The position numbers and the translations under genes are program-made. Below, piece by piece: positions 34,460 through 46,300 of a stretch of 64,000 nucleotides of DNA; the first letter of the stretch is position 1, and every line of letters starts with the position of its first letter. The notes below the pieces were generated by a model, which saw nothing but the letters and a program-made list of their open reading frames with translations, did not search any database and was not told the origin of the DNA. The stretch is from Agelaius tricolor (Eukaryota > Chordata > Aves > Passeriformes > Icteridae): contig JALJCS010000035.1 in assembly GCA_023055355.1 (NCBI GenBank), positions 1 to 64,000 on the forward strand. Direction: 5' to 3'.

Positions 34460-35150
34460 CATTAACAACCCCTTCACATTACACACAAACTCACCATCCC
34501 TCTCATCATAACTGCTAAATTACACCCCAGCAAGCATTGGTCCTCAGGAACGTGGTTCCCGGAAGCCTCCAAAAAATCCTTCTGCCTGACAAAAACCCCG
34601 GTCCCTGGCCGGTCCGTGCCCAAACTTTGGCAATGAATGTCGCCTCGCAGACCAATTGGGACTGAGGAAAAAAAAAAAAACGCAGCCAGGGGAAAAAAAA
34701 AAACCACCAAAAAAACCCTGGCTGAGGATTCTTTATCCTAAAATTAAAAATGAGTTGAAAAACCTGAAAAGCAAAAGTCATACAAGGTTACAACCCTTCA
34801 ACACACACACTTCCTTCAGCTTACACACAAACCCACACTCACTCACACCTCAACTACTCCTCACCCCCAGCACACATTCACATCACTCCTCAGGAACGTC
34901 GTTCCTGGGAGCCTCCAAAAAGTCCTCCTGCCTGATGAAAACCCTCGTCCCTGGATGGTCTGCACCCAAACTTTGGTGATGAACGTTGCCTTGCAGACTG
35001 ACTGGAACCGAGAAAAAAAAAACCCAGCCGGGGGGGGGGGGGGGGGGGGGGGGACGGGGGGGGACGGGACCGCGGCTGGGGTTTTTTTATTCTAAATTTA
35101 AAAATGAGTTGAAAAACCTGAAAGGCAAAAGTCACACACACAAGGTTAAA
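34460..35150 (-). repeat. 346-bp direct repeat carrying a conserved exon-like frame
   Basis: CCTCAGGAACGT.GTTCC starts copies at 34542 and 34888. Exon-like blocks on the minus strand are about 34526-34661 (acceptor TTCCTCAG) and 34865-35008 (acceptor decayed to CTCG; donor GGGG/GTGAGG). In the same frame the copies encode GLRGDIHCQSLGTDRPGTG and SLQGNVHHQSLGADHPGTR, then VF.RQ.DFLEA..N.VPE. The frame is kept over about 42 codons despite many substitutions. Copy 2 ends in a TGA. The product is not recognised. Confidence 0.5.
35030..35068 (+). repeat. G24 run plus G-rich flank
   Basis: 24 consecutive G (35030-35053), then ACGGGGGGGGACGGG. It lies in the intron-like part between the exon copies. 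It can form a G-quadruplex, and its length is unreliable in an assembly. Confidence 0.7.
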
Positions 35151-35265
35151 TCCAGTCAGAATGCACTCACATGTGCAGAGACAAGCGGACACAGACAGAC
35201 ACAGTCACATGCTGTCACACGCACTCACACATTCTTCCAACTTACACACTCACTGCAGCCCTTAC

Positions 35266-35387
35266 TTGAGATGCTGAAGAATGTGCTTCAACAAATCTTC
35301 TGGCTGCTGCTCCTTGACATCGAATGGTAGATTCTGGGGAAATTGGGAGCCTGAAACAACCTGGAATCTCTAGAAGCTGCACTCACC
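35266..35387 (-). pseudogene. 5' exon of the locus-2 minus-strand family
   Basis: A minus-strand block from a TTTTTTTTTAG acceptor to a CTCAA/GTAAGG donor, 122 nt, corresponding to 6500-6619 in locus 1. A frame reads PFDVKEQQPEDLLKHILQHL to the donor, but an upstream TAG interrupts it near the start. A second frame is open throughout. It lies about 290 bp from the minus TATA box, as in locus 1. Confidence 0.45.
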
Positions 35388-35676
35388 CTAAAAAAAAACA
35401 ACCAAACAAACAAACAAAAACAACAAAATAAGAACAAAACCAGAAATTACAAATGCACTTTACCACTCCTAAACACAAAACCCAAAACTGTGAACTTAAA
35501 TACTCCCTGTATTCCATGCTGTTTTCTTCACAGTATTTTCAAAGCCCCTGTTGCTTGAGATGCCCAGAAACACCTGCTGAAAACAAGCTGAAAGAGCTTC
35601 TTCACTGAAATGAGAGGAGAGTGCTTATCCTAGCATATCCCAGAGAAGGAATGAAGCTGCTAAGCAAAGGCTGGGG

Positions 35677-35759
35677 TTAATATACCCCTGATGGTGCCCG
35701 CCTCTCGTTCCCATGGCACCCAGGAAAAGGGAGGGGGCGAATCCCACCGGGTATAAAAG
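35677..35759. promoter_or_regulatory. Divergent TATA/TATA promoter, locus 2
   Basis: Minus-strand TATATTAA at 35677-35684 and plus-strand TATAAAAG at 35752-35759, 67 bp apart, exactly as at 6901-6983. The intervening sequence, including GTTCCCATGGCACCCAGG, is nearly identical between loci. Here the plus box is a perfect consensus. Confidence 0.65.
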
Positions 35760-35782
35760 CCCTCAGAGCGGCTGCAGGTGTT

Positions 35783-35902
35783 TGGCTCCTCTGACTCAAG
35801 TTCAAGGGGAGCAAAGGGCTTGTTATAGAAGAAAACTCTTCAGAAAAATAACAGTGCTTTCTTTTTTGCAACATCTACTTGGGGCAAAAGAACAGAGAAC
35901 TG
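35783..35902 (+). other. Predicted non-coding exon 1 of the plus-strand gene, locus 2
   Basis: Nearly identical to 7006-7126. It ends at AACTG/GTAAGA (GT at 35903). The start is inferred from the TATA spacing. Confidence 0.45.
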
Positions 35903-36469
35903 GTAAGACATAAAACTTTGTGTTTAGGTAGCATAGCTAGATGAATTGGGTAATTTGCTGTTAACTTACTTATAATTATTCCTTGGTGATTACTAAGTAG
36001 TACATCAGGTGTGGCTAAGTAGGGTGGAGAAGAATAGTAATGATATAAATAGTCCAAGTTTCCTTGGGACTCCTAATTAGGCCTATGTACATTAGAAACA
36101 AAAATAAGAAAAAAAATTCTCCTGGGCAGTGTAAGGGTTAATAACATGCCAGGCTCACCCTTCCCTGAGATAGCTGGTCCAAATGCACAGAAAGAAGTGC
36201 CCAGAAATTAATATTTTGATGCTGAAAATGCTGAAAAAGACAGAGCTTCCTTCAAGTGAACCCCTAAAAATGAGAAACCAGGGCAGTTAGCTCCACTGAA
36301 ACTGATAAAATGGCAAATAAACCAATTCTGCCCTTTAATTTATTCTCCAAAAATATTGTGAAAAGAAGGGTTCTCCTTGATTTAAATCTCTCTATCAATG
36401 AAAAAAGAGAAATTTTTCCCTCATTTAAAATCCTTAACAATGAGGGATAGCTGGGGAAGGTTTGCAGGA

Positions 36470-37280
36470 GGCACTTAAGACTCACAAAGCAGCCTGACTT
36501 TGTGGTAGTGGCAGCTTGGGTCTGGGAGACATCCAGCGCAATGCACAATTTTCAGCATGCAGCCAGCCACTCTGGGCCACAGGCCCCTGAACACCAGTGC
36601 TGGCCCTTTTCCCTGGCAAATAAAACTAACTACTCCAGGTTCCTGATGGCAGTTTGTAGGAGGCACTTGGCACTACCTTGAGTTGGTACTGGTGCCAGCT
36701 TGGCTCTGGGAGGCATATTTTGCAAAGTGGAATTTCAGCAGCCGGACAGCCACTCCGGGCCACAGGCCCGCGAACACAAACACCGGCCCTTTTCCCTGGC
36801 AAACAAAACTCACCAGCCCAGGTTCGTGATGGCAGATTGCAGGAGGCACTTGTCACTGACTGCGCAGCCTGATTTTGTGGTGGTGGCAGCGTGGGTTTGA
36901 GAGGCATCCTGCGCAATGCAGAATTTCAGGAGCCATCTGGCCACTCGTGGCGCCTGGGGCCTTAATTAAAAATGCTGTCCCTTTTCCTAGGTAAACAAAA
37001 CTAACCATCCCAGGTTCCTCGTGTCAGTTTGCAGGGGGGACTTGGTATTGTTAATGCAGCCCGAATTTTCACTGGTGCCAGCTTGGGTCTGGAAGGCATC
37101 CTGTGCAATGTGGAATTTAAGGAGCCAGATGGCCGCTCAGGGTCACAAGCCCTCAAACACCAAAGCTGGCCCTTTTCCCTGGAAAACAAAACTCACCAGA
37201 CCAGGTTCCTGATGGCAAATTGCATGAGCACCTTAAGACACTCAAAACAGCCCAAGCTGCAAGTGGTGCCACCTTAGGTC
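36470..37280 (-). pseudogene. Inverted array of four Cys-rich coding modules (183-192-bp period)
   Basis: TTTTCC(C)TGG/TAG anchors at 36607, 36790, 36982 and 37173 give periods of 183, 192 and 191 bp. In the minus frame matching the 109-aa ORF, units read PP(A/T)(N/I)CHQEPG..SF, then QGKGPA, then GLWP and a ..LP.PSCH part. Neighbouring units at the 36.48-36.86-kb end are in one frame, interrupted only by a TAG where the ORF has CAG. A 63-codon piece (36475-36666) is fully open. It looks like a satellite but is duplicated, decayed coding exon, inverted within the intron of the locus-2 plus gene. Confidence 0.6.
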
Positions 37281-37546
37281 CTGGAGGCATCCTGCTCTGT
37301 GCCCAGGTAGATCCGGCTGCTCCCTGGTCCCTGCTGGATGCTCCAGCCATAGCTACTGGAGGGACACTTAGGATACCCCCGTGAGCCCCTCTGGACTAGC
37401 AGCTCCCTGTGTGGGTGTACCTGGGTAACCCTCTGAAAGCAGCTGGTCACATGGGGGCTGCTAGACCTTGGTGTGGGGGGTGAGGTGAAGAAAGGTCCTG
37501 TGGGGAGTTCCCTTCCCTACCTGGCCCTTTGTTTGCCCCTTAAACA

Positions 37547-37960
37547 ATGGGGTGCCAGGCTTTCCTTTCCAAGGAAATGAACGGTCTTTCCTCTCTGTGT
37601 GCCTGTGGCCAAAACTGGGATTCTGCCTCCAAAATTGCAGGTAGCAAACGATTTCTCACAGACCGCAGCTACCAACAACAAAAACACTCGCTACCCTTGG
37701 ACTGCCAAATGCCTCCTGCGAACTGACATCAACACACTGGTGGGGTCAGTTTGGTTTTACAAGGAAAAGGGCCTGCGCCCTGCCCAGGGGCCTGTTGGCC
37801 TGAGCGGGCTGCTGCATCCTAAAATTCCAAACAGCAGAGGATATCTCCCAGACCCAAGCTGCCACCACTTCCAACTCAGGCTGCCTGGCAGTGCCAAGCA
37901 CCTCCTGCAAACTGACATCAGGAAACTGGGGTGAGTTTTGTTTCCTGTGGAAAAGAGCCG
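37547..37960 (+). pseudogene. Second copy of the Cys-rich ORF, truncated to 59 codons
   Basis: ATG at 37547 (context AACAATGG) opens a frame starting MGCQAFLSKEMNGLSSLCA, matching the N-terminus at 8390. It ends at 37724-37726 with TGA right after PPAN. The array units have TGC (Cys) at this position, so one base change truncates the protein. A second module follows to 37960, with a frameshift and the same TGA. The splice acceptor of locus 1 (CTGCACAG) is altered to CTACCTGG here, so exon 2 has probably lost its acceptor too. Locus 2 is therefore likely dead on this strand. Confidence 0.5.
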
Positions 37961-40073
37961 GCATTCATTCTCTGTTTAGCTGGAGAGGACAGCTAAAAGG
38001 GATGTTCTGTTTGGATGATGAGCAACCTGGTCTCAAATTTGTGATAACTTGGAGGCACCATTTTTGCCTTGGCTCTGCACTCCAGGGTCAGCAGTGTTGA
38101 GCAGAGGGCTTTCAACCCACTTAGGAGAGTCAAGCTTTTGAGTTGCCCTTGAGGCAAATACCTGATTTATTGCTTAGTTCAAAAAAATTACCTCCCACAG
38201 TGTCTAGTGGGGCTGTGTGCTGATGAAGTTAGTGAGTCAAATCCCGGGTCTGGATTTTAAATAGCTTGGTAAAGAGTAAGATTCTTAACTGCTGTAATTA
38301 CACAGAGTAGCGCTGGGGTAATTAAGTTCTTCATCTTGGAAACAGAGCCAACCTGTTAGTGTCCAGACAGCCCTGCAGTAGCTGGGAGGTTGGTGATTGC
38401 TGTAGTGGTGGTTCACTTTTCTAATGATTTTTGGAAAGCTGGTCCGTCAGCTGAGGTTATTTGCATCTGCAGATCAGCACAATCAGTTTGGTGGTGGTAA
38501 CAGATTGTTATTCCTATTTTATTGCTATGCTGAACATATCAACCTGATCTCAGGGAGTGCAGGGAAAGGAATAAAGGGGATGTGAGAATACTCAAAGCAT
38601 CATTACGGACGCAAGCATGCAGGTAGCCCATGCAGTCCATGATGTAAATGTGAGTATATGTTGACTAAGGGATGCTTGAAATTCCAGCTAGTGGGATAAC
38701 TGCAGAGATCAGCCATGCCTAGGAAAGTCTGCCATCTCCCGTTGCACCTTGAAGTAGCTTCTGTACCTACCGTAACCCTGATTTTCTTTCCCCGATGTCC
38801 CTTTGACAGGTGCACTCACTGCAGGCAGCTAGAGCACTGCTGCTGCGTACAGCCTGATGTGTTTTTGCAGCATGGGCTGTTGGATGCTATTTTGAACCCT
38901 ACTGATGTGTTAGGATTTTAGCTTTTTTATTTTTCATATATTTGTAATCCTGCAACCTGGCAGCTGCAGAGGTGTAAAACGCTGACACACCAGCTGCCAG
39001 CACCATTTACATCATCAAGATTGGTCTCTTAGGACAATAATGGATGTAGGACAAATGATGATGGTGAGCTGAAAGTGCTATTACTCATTATTGAAACTTT
39101 GGATTGCTCTCTGGCCAGTGCTAAAACTATAAAGCCAGCAGCCAGTGGACAAGCCCTCGGTAACCTCTGCCACTGAACTAAAAGCTTTTGGAGGGGAACA
39201 GAAGTGCTATAAATCTTGTGGGTGACGTTTAACATTTGTCAGAGAAACACTTTGGACTTATTTTAATCTCTTCAGTTTGGAAAGTTCATAATAACAAATA
39301 ATGGGTGCCTTGAACCCAGCCAGTGAATCCCCCGCCTCTGCCGGCTCCAAATGGAAACTCAAAGTGACCCCTTAATAGAAAGGGCAGCTCTGTTCATCGC
39401 TGCTTCTCGTGCACTGTGTGGTCTCCCAGTCGCTGCTAAATGGATACAATCCTTGCAGTGTTTACACTTGCTGCCTGTTACTGCAATGACACTGGAGCTT
39501 GCAAATGTTTTTACTTGATTTTTTTTCCCAAAAAAGCTGTCCATTAATCTTCCTCAGTGCTTGGAAGAAAAGTAAATTATTTACCATGTGGATGTTATAG
39601 GGGATTGTTTCTGCATTAACATTTTATTTGGGAGTGTTAAATCTGTCTCTCTCTCTCGTGCTAAGTTATGGATTGGGTTTATCAGGTGATTCGTCCAGGG
39701 ATGAATCCTATCCAAACACACATCTACTAGCGCCTCTTCTTCTGCCCAGATGCTTCCCTACAATGAGTGTCCCATGCTCCAAGTGAAACAAATGCTGGGC
39801 CAAGGCGAGTAACCTTATAAAGTGTACTTTCAAGCTAAATTTTGCTACTCACCTAAATGAGAAGCGGTCTCAGCTGGACAAAGAAAAAGGGATTTTGTGC
39901 CATGCCATTAGTATGCCTGCTGTTTTTAGCTGGGCTTATTCAGGCCATGCTGATCTCCTTGATGAGAGGCTTTACTGGTAGGTAGACCAGTCACTACTGC
40001 TAGAACAGATTCACAAAGAGTTGCTAAACCTAATTTAAAATTAGTATGTCAGGAAAAAAGTGACCTTTTAATT
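37961..40073. other. Ordinary low-copy sequence, no gene seen
   Basis: The locus-2 homology ends near 38000. The following 2 kb hold no exon or repeat that I can support; ORFs of up to 70 codons look like chance. Confidence 0.45.
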
Positions 40074-40376
40074 GTCCCAGTGGTATCCAAATGGAAGATG
40101 CAGGGACAATTTCATGACAGGACAAGAGGACACAGTCACAAGCTGTGCCAGGAGAGGTTCAGGTTGCACATTGGGAAGAATTTCTTCACTGAAAGGGTTG
40201 TTAAGCATTGCACTGCCCCGCCTGGGGAGGTGGTGGAGTCCCCATCCCTGGGGTTCCTGGAAGTGCCCAAGGAATGACTGGAGGTGGCACTCAGGTCTGT
40301 GGACTGGTTAACAGAGTGAGAATCAGTTACAGGTTGGACTGAGCCTTGGAGGTCTTCTCTAGCCTTTATGGTTCTG
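40074..40376 (+). mobile_element. CR1 LINE 3' fragment
   Basis: TTTCTTCACTGAAAGGGTTG, the GGGGAGGTGGTGGAGTCCCC stretch and a GGTTGGACTGAGCCTTGGAG tail are diagnostic of CR1 3' UTR/ORF2 end. About 300 bp, no coding capacity. Confidence 0.85.
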
Positions 40377-43300
40377 TATATTTGTGTTTCCTGGGCTGTC
40401 CCTGTCACTGTTTGTCCCAGATCCCTTCCCAGGAGTGAAGGAAGCAGGCTGATGTATGACCAGTTAGAAAGGGACTGTTTTCCCAAGTCTAGGTATTAGA
40501 GTGAGTTTTAGAAATACCTGTAACGAATATATATTAAAAAAACAAAAACCGAAAAAACCCCAACAATTTAAAATGCCACCAAAGTCCTGCAATCAGCAGA
40601 ACGCTATCCTGGGGAAAGCTGTTGGAGGACATAAGCTAACAAATTCCACCTCATATTTCTGAGCACAGAGTGTGTCTGAGCAGTCAGGGAGCTGCAAATG
40701 CACAGGCTTTTGGAAGAACTGGCGCTGCCATATGCAAAATGTTGGGATATCTAGGCTGACTATGGCTGTCCTCAGCATGCTTGGAGCAGTGATTTTCCCC
40801 CTCTCTCACCCACAATTAACCTTCCTGTGACTGCCACAACAGAGCAGGTTCCAAAGTGCTCTGAGAGCATCTGCTGAAAAGCATTGGATAAACACACTGT
40901 AGAAAGAGCACAAACTTAAACCTTGACCACCACTGATTCCCTGCTCCATGTTAATGTATATCTGGGGGAAGTGCATGTATAAATAAAAGCCAAACTGTGA
41001 TATTGAGGTGCCTGCAGCGTGTTCTCCAGAGAAGATATGTTTGAACAGTGGCTTGGAAAGAAGAGGTTGAGAGCCTGCAGTGTGTTTGACCAGAGAATTG
41101 AGTCTGTTACTGGAAATAGTGATTGTCTCAGAGGTTCAGTGTTGCCAACCAACCTGCACATACGGTACCAGTTTTATTGATACATGCATAAGACTAACCA
41201 TGACACCTCTATCAAAGGAATCGCTGGGTACCATTTAACTAATGCTTAAAGCAGCCGCTTTTAAAAGATTGCCTTCGGGCACAGCCCACCCAGGCAGAAC
41301 AATACCATCCTAAGCACTCTCCAAGTTGCCGACAATTGGGAATTCTTGCCTTGTAGCAATATAATTATACAATACTAGTGGAAGTCAAACAAGAGGGCAT
41401 TCAGCACCTGATTGTGCTCTCTGGCTCTGTCTTGCCTTCACTGGTTTTACTGATATCTCCATGTACAATCATGTCTCTGGGCATTTGGTCTCCTTGAGTG
41501 TCTGAGGTGCTGGCTTCAGATTTGGTTGCTGGTGTGCAAGCAGAATTAACTGTGAATCAAGATTTTGGGTTACTCTGCAATCTTCTGTACTACTGTTTAA
41601 ATAAAAGTTGATCACCTTTTTATAGAATGTTCTTACCATGACAACAGGAGATGCATTAATATAATTTCTCACTGGGAGTGATAGAGTGAATTAAGGATGT
41701 GTATTCCTGCTCAATAATGAGCAAGTGATTAAGTTCTGTGTGAGTGCAAGAAACTTCTTCCCATACTGAGGATACAGTCAATTTTCTTTTTTCTGACTTT
41801 TCCTCATGTTTCTGCTTTCACCTTGTTAGTCAGTACACAGGAACAAGTGCCAGCAGGGAGTAATAGGAGAAAATGTAGGTTTCTTTTTGACAAGGATATT
41901 TTTACAAGGATCTGTACCAGATGTCATCTAGGATAGGGCAACATGCTTCAACCCTCACTGCTCCATAGCTGACCAAGGGTAAGATGGGCAGGGGACAGAG
42001 ACATTTACTGTCCAGTTCATAGCTGCACTGTCACACAGCTGGGTGGCTGGAGACTGCTGTGTGTGCTGACCACAGGGACCAGCTGCTTGGGTCTCCATTT
42101 CTGAGCTTTGTGCATCCCTGTAACTGGAGGATATGGGAGAAGCAGGGGGAGAGTATCTAGCCACCTCTGTCTTCCAGAAGTGACCTGTTAAATTAATAAC
42201 CTGTTTCATCTCCATACATCCAATGCCTATCCCTCCATCTAATCTCTCCACCTCTTTGGGTAAATCATCCTTCTGTTAGAACTGCAGCATTCTTCCTAGG
42301 AAAAGGGTGAGTAGTGATGAGTGGTAAACTGAAAGCAGAAAATAGATCGCTCATGATATGGCTATTAGTACATTTGCTATTAATAAGTCAGATATTCCTT
42401 AGAAGTCCCTTAAACTTTATCTCCTGACATTACAAGCTTGATAGCGATTCAGGGTGTTTATGGTTCCTATTAAATGAATCTGCTTCTCAACATTAATTTT
42501 GAGCTAATGGAAGGTCATCCATATGATGGAAATTATACTGTCTTAGACCCTGACTCCTCAGCATGGATATCACTAGAAGATGAGGGCTTACCCTGCTGGA
42601 GATTTATATCTAAACCACCCAAGTGCTTTAGGAGCATAAATCCTGCTGACCAATCAGCAGAAACTCCACAATGTGCTAACACCTTCAGCAGGAAACAACA
42701 ACCTTCCCCACATCTGCAGGCAGAGAGTTCATTTTGAAGGAGCTTGTGGCAATAAATCGTCTAAATACTTTTGAAAATCTTTTCCAGAACAGACAAAACA
42801 GGTTTGTGGGCTGCAGGGAGCAGATGTATCCTGTGCACATCAGATATGTATTGCTGCATCACGACAAAACTGCTTGAGCAGGCAGCTCTTCCCCCTTTTC
42901 TGGCATGGTTGCAGCTTAATGATAGATTCTGTTTGTGAACTACTAGAGTAAAAGACACAACAGAGCCAAGGATATATAGCTTTATAGTTGCTTTCTCCCC
43001 ATTGCCTTCTCTGCAAGCTCCCATCTTTTATCCTCCACTTGCTCCTCTTGCTCTCCTGCCACAGCTGGTGAGAATGAGGCCAGGTTTATGAAGACATCAC
43101 CTGCTCATGTCAAAAGTGACACAACCCAATGCAATCTAGAGCTCTCCGTGTTGTGAGCCTCTGATGACTATATTTATAATCCAATCATGCTGAAAAACGC
43201 AAACATAACTTCTGTCTGACCTTCTCTATTAAACCATGAGGACTTTTTTTCCACTGGGATTTCCAATACCTTGACATATGCAGTATTTTTTGTCTGGTGG

Positions 43301-46300
43301 CATTTCCCCTGCTGCTCCTAATATTATTTCTGTGGCCAGGCTATGCATTGCAAATCTCTCAGCTGCAGCATGGTGTAAGAGCACCTTTCAAAGGTGCCTG
43401 CTGGTAGCCCTGGGTGGGATCTGTGCAGGAAGGGCAAGGGCAATGACTTGCAAGTGATGCCAGAATAGTCTCTGAAGAATGAGTGTAAATGATTCCTTTA
43501 TGATATGTTGTTAAGGTAGAGGTAATGAGAAAATCTCTTGCTAGCTCTCAAGCCTTTCACCCTTGCAGTCTCTGAGCACCTTCAGGCTATGACCTCATCA
43601 TTGGGATCCCAGTTTATAGGACACAGAGGTTAAAGCATCTGCTCAAGATCCTTCTGAAAGGTAACAAAAAGGGCAGGAATGAGATCCAGGTTTCATGACT
43701 CTCCCTGTGCCCCAGAAGCCTAATTCCTGCTCTTACCTTTTGCTTCTAAAATCAGGCACTTCCCATGAACTGTTTCTCTGTTTATGGAACTGTGTTCAAT
43801 GTTATCAGCAGAAACCCTTCAAAACACACTCACACAAGCCAAAGTGTCTTTTGATCTGGTTTAATCAGATCTGCACCCACATAAATGACTGGTGGCAGAG
43901 GGTGGTGGAGAGCCCACCCTGACCCTCCTCTTTCTTGCACTGATATGCATTTGGAAACTGGTGTGGGTACATGCTGCTCTGTTAGTGCCAGTTGTACCTA
44001 TGTCTTCTTTTCAGGACTACTAAAGACCTCTTGATGTTGTGGTGGTACAGGTCAGACTAGATGCCAGCCTCTTCCTTGGTACAGCTGTTGTCCACCCTCT
44101 GGGGCCCAAGGCTGCGCAGACATGCAACGTTAATGAAGACTTCTGTCTACGAATAATTTGCCATGCAAATGAGGCCTTGACCTGGTTTTCTTTGGACTAG
44201 AAGAAATCGCCACTTGAAAGTTTATCAGCTTTGCCCAATATCTGAGTAGGAGGAAGTCAGCCTTTGTCTGGGAGATCACTTTTGGATTTGGGGATTCCCA
44301 TCCTGCACTGGCCTGGGCAGTCTTGTGTGAACTATGTTGTTTATTGTTTCTTGTAATTAGTCCCATTTTTGAAGCTGGTGAAGTCATTAGCTTCAATTTG
44401 AATGTGTTCCGTCTTAGTTCAGACCAAACTCTTTTAGAAGCTATGCATAATTTATGGGCTCGTTATACCCACTCCAAAGAAAAAATGAATTGGTGGAATT
44501 CCTTTGTAAGCTGGCTCATACATACACTAGCACCTCTAGCAGAGTAGGAGTCATGAAACCTTCTCCTGGTATAAACAGCTGTATCCAAGTTTGGCTGAGA
44601 AGCTATATTTGACCTTACAGCTTATGCTGTCATATGATGAAACTGTGCAAATTGGGTAGGTAGTAGTGTTGCAGTGTTTTCTAGTGTCTGAGTATATTCA
44701 GCTACCACTAAACCTTATAGATAAGCCTGGCTTAGATTGCTGGTGCTGTTATGTCAGCAAAGAGCATGAAACATCAGTGTTACCTAAGAGTCCTGTGCTG
44801 GCAGGGCTCCTGGTGCAGAGGATGGAATCTAGCTCAACTCTGTGCTGGGAACTCTGATTAGTGTATGCCTTGTCTTCTTCAATAACAAGAAAATTGCATT
44901 TGCTCAAACCTTTTATTAAACACTTAAATCAGGCTTTGGTAGGTTTGTTGCTTTGGTAGGTTTTGCTGAGGCGGGGAGAAGGAGTATGTTGTTACAGCTT
45001 GGGACTGCACTTGAGAAAAGTTAACTTCTAAACCAGCCCAAACTGAGCATTTTTCCCCATCTGATGTTGCTTCGCTGCTATCAGACTCTGCAGTGCCCCA
45101 GAAGAGCCACAGCTGTATGGGATGGGCTTCTCTACACCATATATACCTTCACATCACAAGATAATTGAGATGGGAGTTGCTTTTTTGCACAGAACATCCT
45201 TTTTCGCAGCCTATAGGAAAAGAGGATCCTTGCCTGGTGTCTCACTGGTGGTCTCCAAAAGCCCTTTAGAAATTCATTCCTCCCAGGGTCTCTATGGGCT
45301 CTTTGGATTTCTGCACGGCCACCACCCTTGTCAAGGTCCATTCAAGGAGTATTTCACTGCTCTGGAACCCTCTGTGCCATAGCCCTGTAGCTTGAGTATC
45401 CCTCACGCATTTAAAATATCCTTTATGGCTGCTAGGAAAGAGAAAATTAAAGTGAATGGCACTTACAGGACATCAATGATACAAAGGACCTCTTTATCCA
45501 AGAGGCATCTCAGCATTTGGGGCAGTATTTTACCTGTTTAAATGGCTTCTTCTAGTGCCCTTAAGTACACTGTTGTGCCAGCTAAGTATGGATTTTTAAT
45601 GAAGCCCCCTCCTTTCTCCCCTCTTTTGCACATAACTATAATTTTAGAGGTTAAGAAATACCCTTAAAATCTAGCGAGAGGTTTAATGCTATATGCTCTT
45701 TAAAGAGCCCCCCCATCACTGTGCTGTATTAATAGCTCTGAGATGATAATTTTTACACTTCTAGGACTGATGTCTGGTGTTAACATTTCATGATTGTGTC
45801 CAAGGAGCAGGGGGGATGGGAGCTATACCTGTCAGCTGATATTTTAACATGTGGCTTTAATCTTTTTAATTAACACAACTTCATGGGGAAAAAAACCCCA
45901 AAAAACAAAAAACCCCACAAAACAAAATCTAACAGGCAAAACACAATATGTAAGCCTTTTTACCTGGGGAGGGTGAGTGGCTCCCACTGCTGGAGTGTGG
46001 GTGTTCCTCATTCACAGCAAATGGAGCATCACTGCAGAGCCCCATGTTAGGCTGTGGTCATGGGGGCCCGCGGATGCCTTGCTGATAGATGAATATGCAG
46101 GAAAGGATGACTTCAGATCTTTCTGTTTGCATAATTCATACATCAATTAAACATCTGAGTAAGGTTTCTATGGTATCAGGGTTGTATATCATCCTGGCCA
46201 TGTGTGCATTTAGAAAAACACACAAAAACTTGCAAAGTACCAGGTTTTGACAAACAAGACTGAAGACAGAGTTCTGCTCTTGGTGTGGATCATGTTTTGT

